This document shows positions 1 to 6,188 of a stretch of DNA of 10,138 bases, piece by piece. The DNA is from Chloroflexota bacterium (GTDB lineage: Bacteria > Chloroflexota > Anaerolineae > UBA7937). The translations under genes and the position numbers were made by a program. The notes beneath the pieces were generated by a model that worked only from the letters and a program-made list of their open reading frames with translations, had not been told where the DNA came from and searched no databases. Location of the stretch: NCBI GenBank assembly GCA_003453555.1, contig DMLA01000058.1, positions 1 to 10,138 on the forward strand, in the 5' to 3' direction. Every line of letters starts with the position of its first letter. Positions within the stretch are counted from its first letter, which is position 1.

Positions 1-1
1 C

Positions 2-574
2 CGGGAGAAGGTCCTCCCCCTTTCTCGGGAACTGGTTAGACATTCGGCCAATACCATCCGCGCCGTACATCGAGGAGAACTGGCCGAAGCGAAAAAGATG
101 TTGGTCGAGGGAAAGAGAATGGCCCAGAAACTGAAGGGTAGCCTGGCCGGGCATCCCGACCTCTACCACTCCGGCTACACCCAGGATGCGCTTAAAGAGT
201 TCGCGGAGGCGAATATCACCTACGCCCTCATCGCCGGGGAGGAACTGCCCAGCCCCGAGGAACTGGGAGTGGAGTATCCGGCCTATCTTAAAGGGTTGGG
301 GGAAGCGGCAGGGGAGATGAGACGCCATACACTGGATCTCATCCGGCACGGGGAGACGGAAAGGGGTGAAGAGATCCTAGGTTCCATGGAGGATATATAC
401 GGCGTGCTGGTGACTATCGACTACCCCGAGGCTATAACCTATGGTCTCCGTCGCATCACAGACATGGTGCGGGGAGTTCTAGAGAGGACACGGGGCGATC
501 TCACCTTAGCCATCCGCCAAACCGAACTGGAGAAGGCGCTCAGGGAGTTCGAGGAGAGGAACCTGGGGAAATAA
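2..574 (+). CDS. Translin family protein (5' end outside window)
   Basis: Bacterial/archaeal homologue of translin, an all-alpha, oligomeric RNA/ssDNA-binding protein; eukaryotic translin with TRAX forms the C3PO endoribonuclease. The frame is open from base 2, so an internal ATG at 98 is not the start: the codons before it read as translin-like helix (REKVLPLSRELVRHSANTIR). 190 residues are visible, so only roughly the first 10-25 are missing. Family signatures near the end include the stretch YLKGLGEAAGEMRRH, then MEDIYGVL, the DYPEAIT segment and ERTRGDLTLAIRQ. Cytosolic; no signal peptide or membrane segment. It lies 28 bp upstream of a NYN-domain gene on the same strand, suggesting co-transcription and a shared role in RNA metabolism. 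That link is inference; the function of bacterial translins is poorly known. Family assignment is confident, biochemical role is not. Confidence 0.85.
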   Translation, partial: REKVLPLSRELVRHSANTIRAVHRGELAEAKKMLVEGKRMAQKLKGSLAGHPDLYHSGYTQDALKEFAEANITYALIAGEELPSPEELGVEYPAYLKGLGEAAGEMRRHTLDLIRHGETERGEEILGSMEDIYGVLVTIDYPEAITYGLRRITDMVRGVLERTRGDLTLAIRQTELEKALREFEERNLGK

Positions 575-602
575 ACCTTTTTCGGCTTAGTGGGAGAGGC
601 TT

Positions 603-1076
603 ATGTTGGTCATCGATGGACACAACTTGATAGGTCAGATGCTAGATATCTCCCTCTCTGACCCCCATGATGAGGAGAAACTGGTCAAACGCCTGGAGGA
701 ATACCATCGAGAGAGGGGGACACCCATCATCGTGGTCTTCGATCCCGGGCAAGCGCCCCCTCCTGTCAAGAGGCTACGGGGAAAAGGGATCAAGATCCTC
801 TTCGCCCCTCCAGGCTCCAAAGCGGACACGCTGATAATCAACCTCATAAAGAAAAGCCCCTCCCCCAAGGGCTTAACCATCGTCTCCTCGGATCGCGAAG
901 TGCGCCGGGCGGCCCGGGCCAGACGAGCCAAAATGATAACCGCCCAGAGGTTCGCCAGGATGCTATCCCGCCCTAAAAGGCTTCCCTTCACCGAGCCAAC
1001 GATTAAAGAAAAAGGGCTCTCCTCCTCCGAAGTGAGGGAGTGGATGGCGATCTTCGAAAAGAAAGACCAGGAATAA
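603..1076 (+). CDS. NYN domain (YacP-like) putative RNase
   Basis: 157-residue protein made almost wholly of a PIN-like NYN domain of the YacP/Rae1 type, a family that includes ribosome-associated mRNA endonucleases. It opens with the typical MLVIDGHNLIG motif. Candidate metal-binding acidic residues are D5, D47 (VVFDPG), D75 (SKADTLI) and D97 (VSSDREVRRAA). A basic stretch follows at about 100-125 (RRAARARRAK), consistent with RNA binding. The ATG at 603 is well supported by a GGGAGAGG ribosome site about five bases upstream. The neighbour upstream is a translin homologue with 28 bp between them; a terminator-like hairpin follows the stop. Cytosolic. Family call is strong; the nuclease activity is inferred from the conserved acidic residues and the RNA target is unknown. 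Confidence 0.85.
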   Translation: MLVIDGHNLIGQMLDISLSDPHDEEKLVKRLEEYHRERGTPIIVVFDPGQAPPPVKRLRGKGIKILFAPPGSKADTLIINLIKKSPSPKGLTIVSSDREVRRAARARRAKMITAQRFARMLSRPKRLPFTEPTIKEKGLSSSEVREWMAIFEKKDQE

Positions 1077-1079
1077 GTG

Positions 1080-1109
1080 AAGAGGCCTCCCAGTAAGAAG
1101 GCCCTCTTT
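1080..1109 (+). terminator. Putative intrinsic terminator after the NYN gene
   Basis: Starting 4 bp after the TAA at 1074-1076, AAGAGGCCT pairs with AGGcCCTCTT (one bulged C, ten-base loop), followed by a short T-rich run (TCTTTCC). The T tract is weak. It sits between convergent units, so it could also end minus-strand transcripts coming through the broken selD. Confidence 0.5.
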
Positions 1110-1189
1110 CCGTGTCGAGTAGCGGCTAGGAAACTCTAGGTCATCTTCACCACAGCAAAGGGAACCCAAAATGCATGCACCCTTTGCCA

Positions 1190-1722
1190 TTAGTGTTTAG
1201 TCAGAACCAGAAGATCCACAGGCCGCGCGCCTACCTTGCGCACAACCCTTTGAGGGCGCACCTGGCCCATGACCGCCAGGCCGTATTTGGGTGCCTCATC
1301 GTCTAAGGTGTGGCCTCCAGCCAGGATGCTGCCTGCCTCGGCGACCTTATCCGCCCCGCCGCGCTATATCTCGATTATCACCTCGGTAGCAAGGCTAGGT
1401 GGAAAGGCAGCGATGTTGAGTGCCAAAAGCACCTCGCCTCCCATAGCGTAAACATCGCTCATAGGGTTGGCGGCTGCAATAGCCCCATAGGCATAGAAGG
1501 GAAGAAACCCAGGGTCTGGATGATGGCTACTCCTTCGCTAACCTGATAGACGGCGGCATCATCGCCCCTATCTAAGCCCACCAACAAGCGAGGATACCTT
1601 TCAGCGGGAAAAAGGTTTTGCCGTGGTCGCAGGACCTGCGCCAAGGCCTCAGAGCCTCTTTGGGCAGCCCAACCTGCGGCACTGGTCATAGCCGTCAGGC
1701 GAATTTCTTCCCCATTCCGCAT
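1190..1722 (-). pseudogene. selD: Decayed selD (selenophosphate synthetase)
   Basis: SelD makes selenophosphate from selenide and ATP. Homology to its N-terminal half is clear over about 170 codons in two frames. The first frame (1722 to about 1500) carries IRLTAMTSAAGW, LLVGLDRGDDAAVYQVSEG and IIQTLGFFP. The second (about 1500 to 1190) carries YGAIAAANPMSDVYAMGGE, LLALNIAAFPP, AGGHTLDDEAPKYGL and VDLLVLTK. Lesions seen: a small deletion/frameshift near 1494-1500 removing the PIVDDP-type segment; an in-frame TAG at 1366-1364 where a residue such as Trp would be expected; homology ending at 1196 with TAA at 1192-1190, so about half of the normal 310-350 residues is missing. The catalytic Cys/Sec position is Trp (TGG, 1671-1669) and the catalytic Lys three residues later is Gln. 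This cannot be a working enzyme. It lies last in the selenium operon, 103 bp after the DUF3343 gene. Confidence 0.93.
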
Positions 1723-1825
1723 GAGACCGCCTCTAAAGCAACTTCACTAATGTCAGCAACCGATTCAGGCTAGACGTTGAAACCTGTGGTTTTTGGAACC
1801 CACCTCTCACGCAGCCGCGGGCCAC

Positions 1826-2053
1826 CTAAATGCGGCATATACTATTGAAAGGTACATCCGTGGCCTCAAGTAACTTCTCTACCTCTGCCCTATCATCCCA
1901 ATCGAAGCGCAAGGCGACTCCACAATCTGAACTCAGATTTCGAGGGACGGGAATCAACTTCACGGCCAAGCCCGCTTCCAAGGTCACCTTCTCGGCCCGG
2001 ATCGCCGCGCTGTTGGAGTAGAAAAGGACCACACCACAGTTCTTCTCTTTCAT
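1826..2053 (-). CDS. DUF3343 putative Se/S carrier-like protein
   Basis: 75-residue protein of the DUF3343 family, small proteins found beside selD, cysteine desulfurases and YedF/YedE genes and annotated as putative Se/S carriers. Seen here: the N-terminal strand GVVLFYSNSAAIRAEK, the central VKLIPVPRNLSSDCGVALRF motif with its conserved Cys44, and a C-terminal helix ending in Cys73. Further Cys at position 6. No membrane segment, so cytosolic. The ATG at 2053 is 6 bp after the desulfurase stop, and only a weak GGGAT ribosome site precedes it, suggesting translational coupling. The carrier role is a family annotation rather than something proven; its presumed client, SelD, is broken immediately downstream. 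Confidence 0.8.
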   Translation of the reverse strand: MKEKNCGVVLFYSNSAAIRAEKVTLEAGLAVKLIPVPRNLSSDCGVALRFDWDDRAEVEKLLEATDVPFNSICRI

Positions 2054-2059
2054 TATGCG

Positions 2060-3253
2060 CTATCCCAGCAGTGGACACTGGCTCTGGTAAGGAGCAGAAG
2101 CCTTACCCTCTTGCGCTATCTTCACTACGGCATCGACCGCCGCTTCCACGTCTTGCTCGGTGTTGAAGAGACTTAGGCTGAAGCGGACTGTGCCCTGGGG
2201 AAAGGTGCCAATGGTCTTGTGAGCCGCCGGTGCACAATGAAGGCCCACTCGACACATGATCTCATATCCCTCATCCAGCCGCAAGCCAACCTCGGAGGGC
2301 AAAAGGCCCTCTATATTGAAGGAGATGGTGGCCGTCTGCTGGTGGGCATCGCCACTGCCATACACGGTCAAGCCAGGTATCGATCTCAGCCCATCGATCA
2401 ATCGCTGAGTGAGCCTCGCCTCATGATGGCGGATAGATGTCAGACCCTGGGCCAGCACAAAGCGAACCCCGGCCCCTAGCCCGGCTAACCCCACCGCGTT
2501 GAGGGTGCCACTTTCACACATATCTGGGAGGAAATCAGGCTGTTCCTCGAATTTAGAACGGCTGCCCGTACCCCCTCGTTTTAGGGGTTCCAGCCTCTCC
2601 AAATCAACACGGGGGCCGATGCATAGGCCTCCAGTCCCTTGGGGGCCCAAGAGAGACTTATGACCAGTAAAAGCCAAAAGGTCGATATTCTGTCGCTCCA
2701 TATCGATGGGGTAAGCCCCAGCAGTTTGAGCAGCATCCACTAAGAGCAAAAGCCCGTTACGACGTGCGATGCGGCCAGCCTCGCGCACCGGCAAAAGAGT
2801 CCCTATCACGTTGGAGGCGTGGTTGAGGACGATCATCACCGTATTGGGCCTAATCGCTTCCTCTATCAGGCCAGGTTCAAGGAAACCTTCCCCAGAGCAA
2901 GGCAAAACGGTCAACTCCACCCCCCGTTTCTCCAAGGCTCGCAGAGGGCGCATGACAGAATTATGTTCCATAGAGCTAGTGATGACCTGGTCGCCCGGCC
3001 GTAGATATCCTTGCAACGCCAGGTTTAGGGCCTCAGTAGCGTTGAGCCCAAAGACTATATGCAAGGGATCTGGACAGTTGAAGAGTTTGGCCAGGTCTTC
3101 CCTTACCTGGTAGATGATCCTTCCCGCTTCCACCGATAGCCGATGGCTGGAACGGCCAGGACTGGCCCCCACTTGCTCCAAGAACCGAACCATGGCCTCG
3201 GCAACCGCGGGTGGCTTGGGCCAGGAGGTGGCAGCGTTATCCAGATAGATCAT
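2060..3253 (-). CDS. Class-V aminotransferase, cysteine desulfurase family (selenium-cluster type)
   Basis: 397-residue PLP enzyme of the cysteine desulfurase/selenocysteine lyase fold, closest in pattern to the subfamily (TIGR01977 type) that accompanies selD and yedE/yedF. It should release S or Se from Cys/Sec as an enzyme-bound persulfide or selenide. Seen: start MIYLDNAATSWPKPPAV; PLP pocket residues EHNS (96-99), LNHASNVIG (143-151) and VDAAQTAG (172-179); PLP lysine K199 in TGHKSLLGPQGTGG; ESGTLN at 247-252; catalytic C340 in VGLHCAPAAHKTIGT; GTVRFSLSLFNTEQDV near the end. All key residues are present and the length is normal. The ATG has an upstream GGGAGTGAAGAG ribosome site. It lies 97 bp after the tusA-like gene and 6 bp before DUF3343. 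Whether it prefers Cys or Sec cannot be read from sequence. Confidence 0.9.
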   Translation of the reverse strand: MIYLDNAATSWPKPPAVAEAMVRFLEQVGASPGRSSHRLSVEAGRIIYQVREDLAKLFNCPDPLHIVFGLNATEALNLALQGYLRPGDQVITSSMEHNSVMRPLRALEKRGVELTVLPCSGEGFLEPGLIEEAIRPNTVMIVLNHASNVIGTLLPVREAGRIARRNGLLLLVDAAQTAGAYPIDMERQNIDLLAFTGHKSLLGPQGTGGLCIGPRVDLERLEPLKRGGTGSRSKFEEQPDFLPDMCESGTLNAVGLAGLGAGVRFVLAQGLTSIRHHEARLTQRLIDGLRSIPGLTVYGSGDAHQQTATISFNIEGLLPSEVGLRLDEGYEIMCRVGLHCAPAAHKTIGTFPQGTVRFSLSLFNTEQDVEAAVDAVVKIAQEGKASAPYQSQCPLLG

Positions 3254-3317
3254 CTCTTCACTCCCTATACCAATGTGAGGGGCCGATTTGCTCCTGATTC
3301 CGATATGAGCGCCGGGG

Positions 3318-3346
3318 GGAGATGCTTCATCCCCACCAGCATCTCC
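3318..3346 (-). other. Intercistronic stem-loop between tusA-like and desulfurase genes
   Basis: GGAGATGCT (3318-3326) and AGCATCTCC (3338-3346) form a perfect 9-bp stem with an 11-base loop, beginning 4 bases after the tusA-like stop. On the minus strand it is followed by C residues, not T, so it is a poor terminator. An RNA-stability or processing element within the operon transcript is more likely. Confidence 0.5.
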
Positions 3347-3350
3347 ACTT

Positions 3351-3560
3351 CTACTTGGTAATGATTAGGCGAAGTTCATCGCCCACCTTTTCTACGGTGA
3401 CGGTGCAGCCGACCGATTGAGCAGCCCGGCGCACGTTGTCCCGGGAGGTGCCCGTTTCTACCAAGACCTCGATGGGGAACTCTCCACCCTTCAAGGCTTC
3501 TCTGGCGAGCATCACCGGTTTAGGGCAGGAGAGCCCTCGAGCATCGATCTGCACAGCCAT
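3351..3560 (-). CDS. TusA/YedF-like sulfur (selenium) carrier, single domain
   Basis: 69-residue TusA-family protein. The CPxP motif lies in DARGLSCPKPV, with the carrier cysteine at C12, followed by the TSRDNVRRAA segment and a C-terminal LRLIITK strand. TusA proteins accept persulfide (or selenide) on this Cys and pass it on. The start at 3560 is chosen because AGAAAGGAG lies six bases upstream; an in-frame TTG at 3587 has no ribosome site. YedF proteins of selenium clusters normally have a second, DsrE-like domain and about 200 residues. Here a TAG ends the protein after the TusA domain and nothing like DsrE follows in the 97 bp before the desulfurase. The gene therefore encodes TusA only, or a YedF that lost its C-terminal part. 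The neighbouring yedE stops 32 bp upstream. Confidence 0.85.
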   Translation of the reverse strand: MAVQIDARGLSCPKPVMLAREALKGGEFPIEVLVETGTSRDNVRRAAQSVGCTVTVEKVGDELRLIITK

Positions 3561-3592
3561 CTCGCACTCCTTTCTGCTAAACCGCAAGTTGT

Positions 3593-4714
3593 TTATACCT
3601 TCTCCCTGGCCAGGAAGCCCATGACCCCACAGACGATGAGGCCGATGATAACCGCTATGGGGCCATAGGGGCCCGGCCCTGCTGGGGAACTAGCCAAGCC
3701 AAAGTTATGGGAGAAGGCTGCTCCAGTGATCATGCCCAACACAAAGACGGCCGCGTCTCCATCGCCCTCTCCAGAGAGAAAAAGCTGCCTCCCAGGGCAA
3801 CCCCCTGCTAAGGCGAAGGCCAGTCCGGCCAGAACCATGCCCAGGAAGTTCCATAGGTGATTGTCGTGGGCCACAGGCTGATCAGCGAAACCCACCTTTA
3901 TCAGGCTCAGGTCGGGCACTGCCAGAGTGAGCACCAAGTTGGTGAGAAAGGCGGTAACAAGAAGCGCTATCACCCCGCTGATCAGGTGGGTATCCCCCAT
4001 CAGGAGCACGTCTCGGATGGAGCCCATGGTGCAGAAGCGGGTGCGCTGGGCCAAGAACCCAACAACCAACCCCACCAGGAGGGAGACCACCAGGAGCGCG
4101 TGCATCGATCCGGGTCCCTGGGTGCTGGAGAAGATAGGGCCAGTGGGGTTGCCATCGGCATCTCGCAAAAACCGCGGGGTGAAGATAGCCAAGAGCAAGA
4201 GGCCGATCATGAGCGAGGGCATCATCCAGGCCACAACGGCTGGTGCTCGGTGAGAACGGCCCAGGTTGTAGCCTCTCTTGATGAAAGAGACGCCGATGGC
4301 CACACCCGTGGCTAACCCCGCTAGGCCCAGCACAGCGTTGAGGTCGCCACCAGCCAGGCGGAGGAGGGCCCTCCAAGGGCAACCCAGGAAAACCAAGGCC
4401 CCGATCATAGCGAAAGCGCCCAAGAGGAAACGGCCTATGGGCGCTGATCCAGCACGGGCCTTGAATTCTTGGGAGATCAAAGCCGCTATGGTAGAGCCCA
4501 GGACAAAGCCGGTGATCTCCGGCCGTAGGTACTGTACAATCGCGGCGCGGTGCAACCCGAGGGCACCAGCGATATCTCGCTCAAAGCAGGCCACGCAGAT
4601 GCCCATATTCTTCGGGTTGCCCCAGACCACCAAAAGGGAGGCAAGGATGCCGATGACCGCACCGGCGAAGACGATGCCCCAACGAGAGGCCCAGAAGCGA
4701 TTGAGTTTGGACAC
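3593..4714 (-). CDS. yedE: YedE-type selenium/sulfur membrane transporter
   Basis: 373-residue polytopic membrane protein of the YeeE/YedE (Sulf_transp) superfamily, matching the subfamily found with selenium-metabolism genes. Two repeat-like halves are visible, each with conserved Cys motifs: NPKNMGICVACFERD (C40, C43), FLGCPWRALLRLAGGD (C112), RTRFCTMGSIRD (C228) and AGGCPGRQLFLSGEGDGD (C306). About nine to ten hydrophobic segments occur, for example 14-31, 97-112, 163-179, 206-222, 246-266, 288-304 and 351-368. Related YeeE proteins import thiosulfate through such cysteines; transport of a selenium or sulfur compound here is inferred from family and context. The start is GTG at 4714 with GAGGAG about six bases upstream. 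It heads the selenium operon and has its own promoter and a roughly 105-base leader. Confidence 0.88.
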   Translation of the reverse strand: MSKLNRFWASRWGIVFAGAVIGILASLLVVWGNPKNMGICVACFERDIAGALGLHRAAIVQYLRPEITGFVLGSTIAALISQEFKARAGSAPIGRFLLGAFAMIGALVFLGCPWRALLRLAGGDLNAVLGLAGLATGVAIGVSFIKRGYNLGRSHRAPAVVAWMMPSLMIGLLLLAIFTPRFLRDADGNPTGPIFSSTQGPGSMHALLVVSLLVGLVVGFLAQRTRFCTMGSIRDVLLMGDTHLISGVIALLVTAFLTNLVLTLAVPDLSLIKVGFADQPVAHDNHLWNFLGMVLAGLAFALAGGCPGRQLFLSGEGDGDAAVFVLGMITGAAFSHNFGLASSPAGPGPYGPIAVIIGLIVCGVMGFLAREKV

Positions 4715-4746
4715 AGTATTCTCCTCAGGGTGTTGATCCTATCATG

Positions 4747-4760
4747 GGCGGCGAACCGCC
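4747..4760 (-). other. Leader hairpin upstream of yedE
   Basis: GGCGG-(4 nt)-CCGCC, a perfect 5-bp GC stem with a TTCG tetraloop on the transcribed sense strand. No T tract follows, so it is not an obvious terminator. It is flanked by 8-bp direct copies of TCAACACC at 4768-4775 and 4729-4736 (minus sense). CCTCA at 4777-4773 could alternatively pair with TGAGG of the yedE ribosome-site region at 4727-4723. Confidence 0.35.
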
Positions 4761-4779
4761 GACTTATGGTGTTGAGGGT

Positions 4780-4806
4780 TCATCGCCGTATAATGCGCAT
4801 CGTCAT
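4780..4806 (-). CDS. Possible 8-residue leader peptide upstream of yedE
   Basis: ATG at 4806 is preceded at good spacing by a strong purine ribosome site (AAAGGGGGGTGAG) and encodes only MTMRIIRR before TGA. It lies within the presumed yedE leader, about 14 bases after the predicted transcription start. No Cys or Sec codon is present, so classical attenuation by those residues is not suggested. It may be chance, but the ribosome site is one of the best in the window. Confidence 0.3.
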   Translation of the reverse strand: MTMRIIRR

Positions 4807-4826
4807 CTCACCCCCCTTTCTTCAAA

Positions 4827-4854
4827 ATCATATCACTCGCTCTCAGCTTGTCAA
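4827..4854 (-). promoter_or_regulatory. Sigma-70-like promoter for the yedE operon
   Basis: On the minus strand, TTGACA (4854-4849), a 16-bp spacer and TATGAT (4832-4827). The -35 box lies inside the last codons of ecfT, so the selenium genes can be transcribed independently of the ECF operon. The expected start is near 4820, giving a leader of about 105 bases before the GTG of yedE. Confidence 0.6.
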
Positions 4855-5550
4855 GATCCATACTCCTGACAACAGGGCAATACCCAAAGCGAGGTCGGCC
4901 CACGTGGGGGGTGGGAGTTCTGCTCCGTGCCGCTTCGGGTCGAAAGCACGGGCCTGGGCAGCGCTCACAACCTCGTCCCCGTGGCGCAAAGAGTTAACGA
5001 CCACAGCGATAGCAAGCGTTCTGAGCGTTGTCAGCCTCTTCCTCCGAAAACCTCCTCGTAATTTGATAGCCTGATAGAGCGTGTCTATCGTCTCCCGGAT
5101 CGTCGGTAACATGTTGAAGGCCACGCCGATAGCAAAGCCCAACCCCTTCAGACCAGCCCACTCAAATAAGCGCGCTACTTCGGCGATGGAGACAGCGCTG
5201 CTGAATGCGTTCATGGCAAGCATAATGCTAACTCCCCGCAGCGCCATCCATAGCCCCACCCAGAACCCCTGATAGGAGAGCCCCAACCCGAACAAGGAAA
5301 CATCCTTGTCGCCGATGAAGAAGGGGCTTAGAGCCAGGGCGGAGGCGACGAGGAACCAGAACCCCCAGCGGCGCAGGGGCCTCAGGCCGCCTTTGCAGAA
5401 AAGCACTGAGAAGGCAACCACCAGCCCCAGGACAACGAATACCCTTGCCCCTGGAGCAAGGATGGCCAGGACGACAGCCCATACCAAGAAGGCAAGATGC
5501 CCCCAAATACCAAAGACTTTTCGCCTTCCACTGAAGGTAAGCCGTTCCAA
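4843..5550 (-). CDS. ecfT: EcfT, ECF transporter transmembrane coupling subunit
   Basis: 235-residue integral membrane protein of the CbiQ/EcfT family, which couples ATPase motion to toppling of the S component in energy-coupling-factor importers. Hydrophobic segments lie at about 16-32, 35-51, 63-79, 93-118, and 219-234. The cytoplasmic coupling region between 120 and 205 carries the two Ala-Arg-Gly-like motifs: KLRGGF (163-168) and AQARAF (198-203). The first usable start is TTG at 5550, 12 bp after the S-component stop, with GAGGG about eight bases upstream; no in-frame ATG fits the family N-terminus. It is the last gene of the padR-NTPase-ATPase-S-T operon. Its final codons contain the -35 box of the yedE promoter. 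No terminator follows, so readthrough into yedE is possible. Confidence 0.85.
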   Translation of the reverse strand: MERLTFSGRRKVFGIWGHLAFLVWAVVLAILAPGARVFVVLGLVVAFSVLFCKGGLRPLRRWGFWFLVASALALSPFFIGDKDVSLFGLGLSYQGFWVGLWMALRGVSIMLAMNAFSSAVSIAEVARLFEWAGLKGLGFAIGVAFNMLPTIRETIDTLYQAIKLRGGFRRKRLTTLRTLAIAVVVNSLRHGDEVVSAAQARAFDPKRHGAELPPPTWADLALGIALLSGVWILTS

Positions 5551-5562
5551 TATCGGAGCCCT

Positions 5563-6165
5563 CTACCTCGCCAGCCTGACCTGCACGGCCCTTCCCAGCT
5601 CCCAGGCGACCCACCCCGCCATGCCGCCCGCCACAATGCGGACGAGTAGCAAGACAGCGATGATGGCAAAGGCATACCCTATCTCGATTCCCAACGCCCG
5701 AGCCCCTGCATTGAGCAACCCCAAGTAAACTTCGTAGATGCCCTTGCCCAGGAAGACGTAGGAGCCGAAGAATTTGTGGAAGAAGGTCCACAGCAGAGCG
5801 AGGGAGCCAGCGAGGGCGAACCCCCAGCGGCTCGGCTCCCTGGAAACGAGGAGACCCAGCTCTGCGAGCAGGCTCTCGATGATGATCGCCAGCATGGGGG
5901 ATAGCCTCACGCCGCCGATGCTCAGTGCCTTCAGGATAGCCGTGACCAGCCCTATCATCACTACTGAGCCGCGCTTAGGCACAAAGAGACGCCCCACCAA
6001 GGCCACGACCATCCCCAGGCCGGTCATGATGGTGCCCACTCCGATCAAGGGGGTGACCACCGGTGGGAAGATGAGATGCAGATAGGAGCCAAGGGTCGTC
6101 TCCAAAGCCCCCCAGATAGCCCCAAAGATGGCGATGTAAACCAAATCACGCACCGTGAACCTCAT
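5563..6165 (-). CDS. ECF transporter S component, substrate unknown
   Basis: 200-residue membrane protein with the usual S-component size and about six hydrophobic segments (roughly 9-24, 32-58, 66-82, 88-106, 116-131 and 160-182). The N-terminal FTVRDLVYIAIFGAIWGALE, containing an AxxxA-like small-residue face, is typical of S components where they dock on EcfT. It binds and carries the ligand. I do not recognise the conserved pocket of BioY, RibU, ThiT or FolT, so the substrate is left open. The ATG at 6165 is chosen because AGGAGG lies nine bases upstream; a TTG at 6192 would overlap the preceding gene and has no ribosome site. It lies 23 bp after the ATPase gene and 12 bp before ecfT, in one operon. 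Confidence 0.8.
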   Translation of the reverse strand: MRFTVRDLVYIAIFGAIWGALETTLGSYLHLIFPPVVTPLIGVGTIMTGLGMVVALVGRLFVPKRGSVVMIGLVTAILKALSIGGVRLSPMLAIIIESLLAELGLLVSREPSRWGFALAGSLALLWTFFHKFFGSYVFLGKGIYEVYLGLLNAGARALGIEIGYAFAIIAVLLLVRIVAGGMAGWVAWELGRAVQVRLAR

Positions 6166-6188
6166 TGTTTTTGCCTCCTCTCTTGGGC

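Noticed and set aside
635..1190. Minus-strand open frames under and after the NYN gene
   Set aside because: They mirror a well-supported plus-strand gene, have Ser/Arg/Gly-rich composition and no ribosome site.
1269..1546. Plus-strand frames of 60-78 residues
   Set aside because: They are antisense shadows of the decayed selD, whose conserved motifs read clearly on the minus strand.
1269..1722. selD as a working gene using readthrough or recoding
   Set aside because: The stop is TAG rather than TGA, there is also a frameshift, the C-terminal half is missing and both catalytic residues are replaced.
3857..4382. Open frames on both strands over yedE
   Set aside because: Overlap the well-matched YedE protein; the alternatives are His/Pro/Arg-rich and unlike any family.
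4747..4760. GC hairpin in the yedE leader as an intrinsic terminator
   Set aside because: Only a 5-bp stem and no T tract after it; kept only as a possible leader structure.
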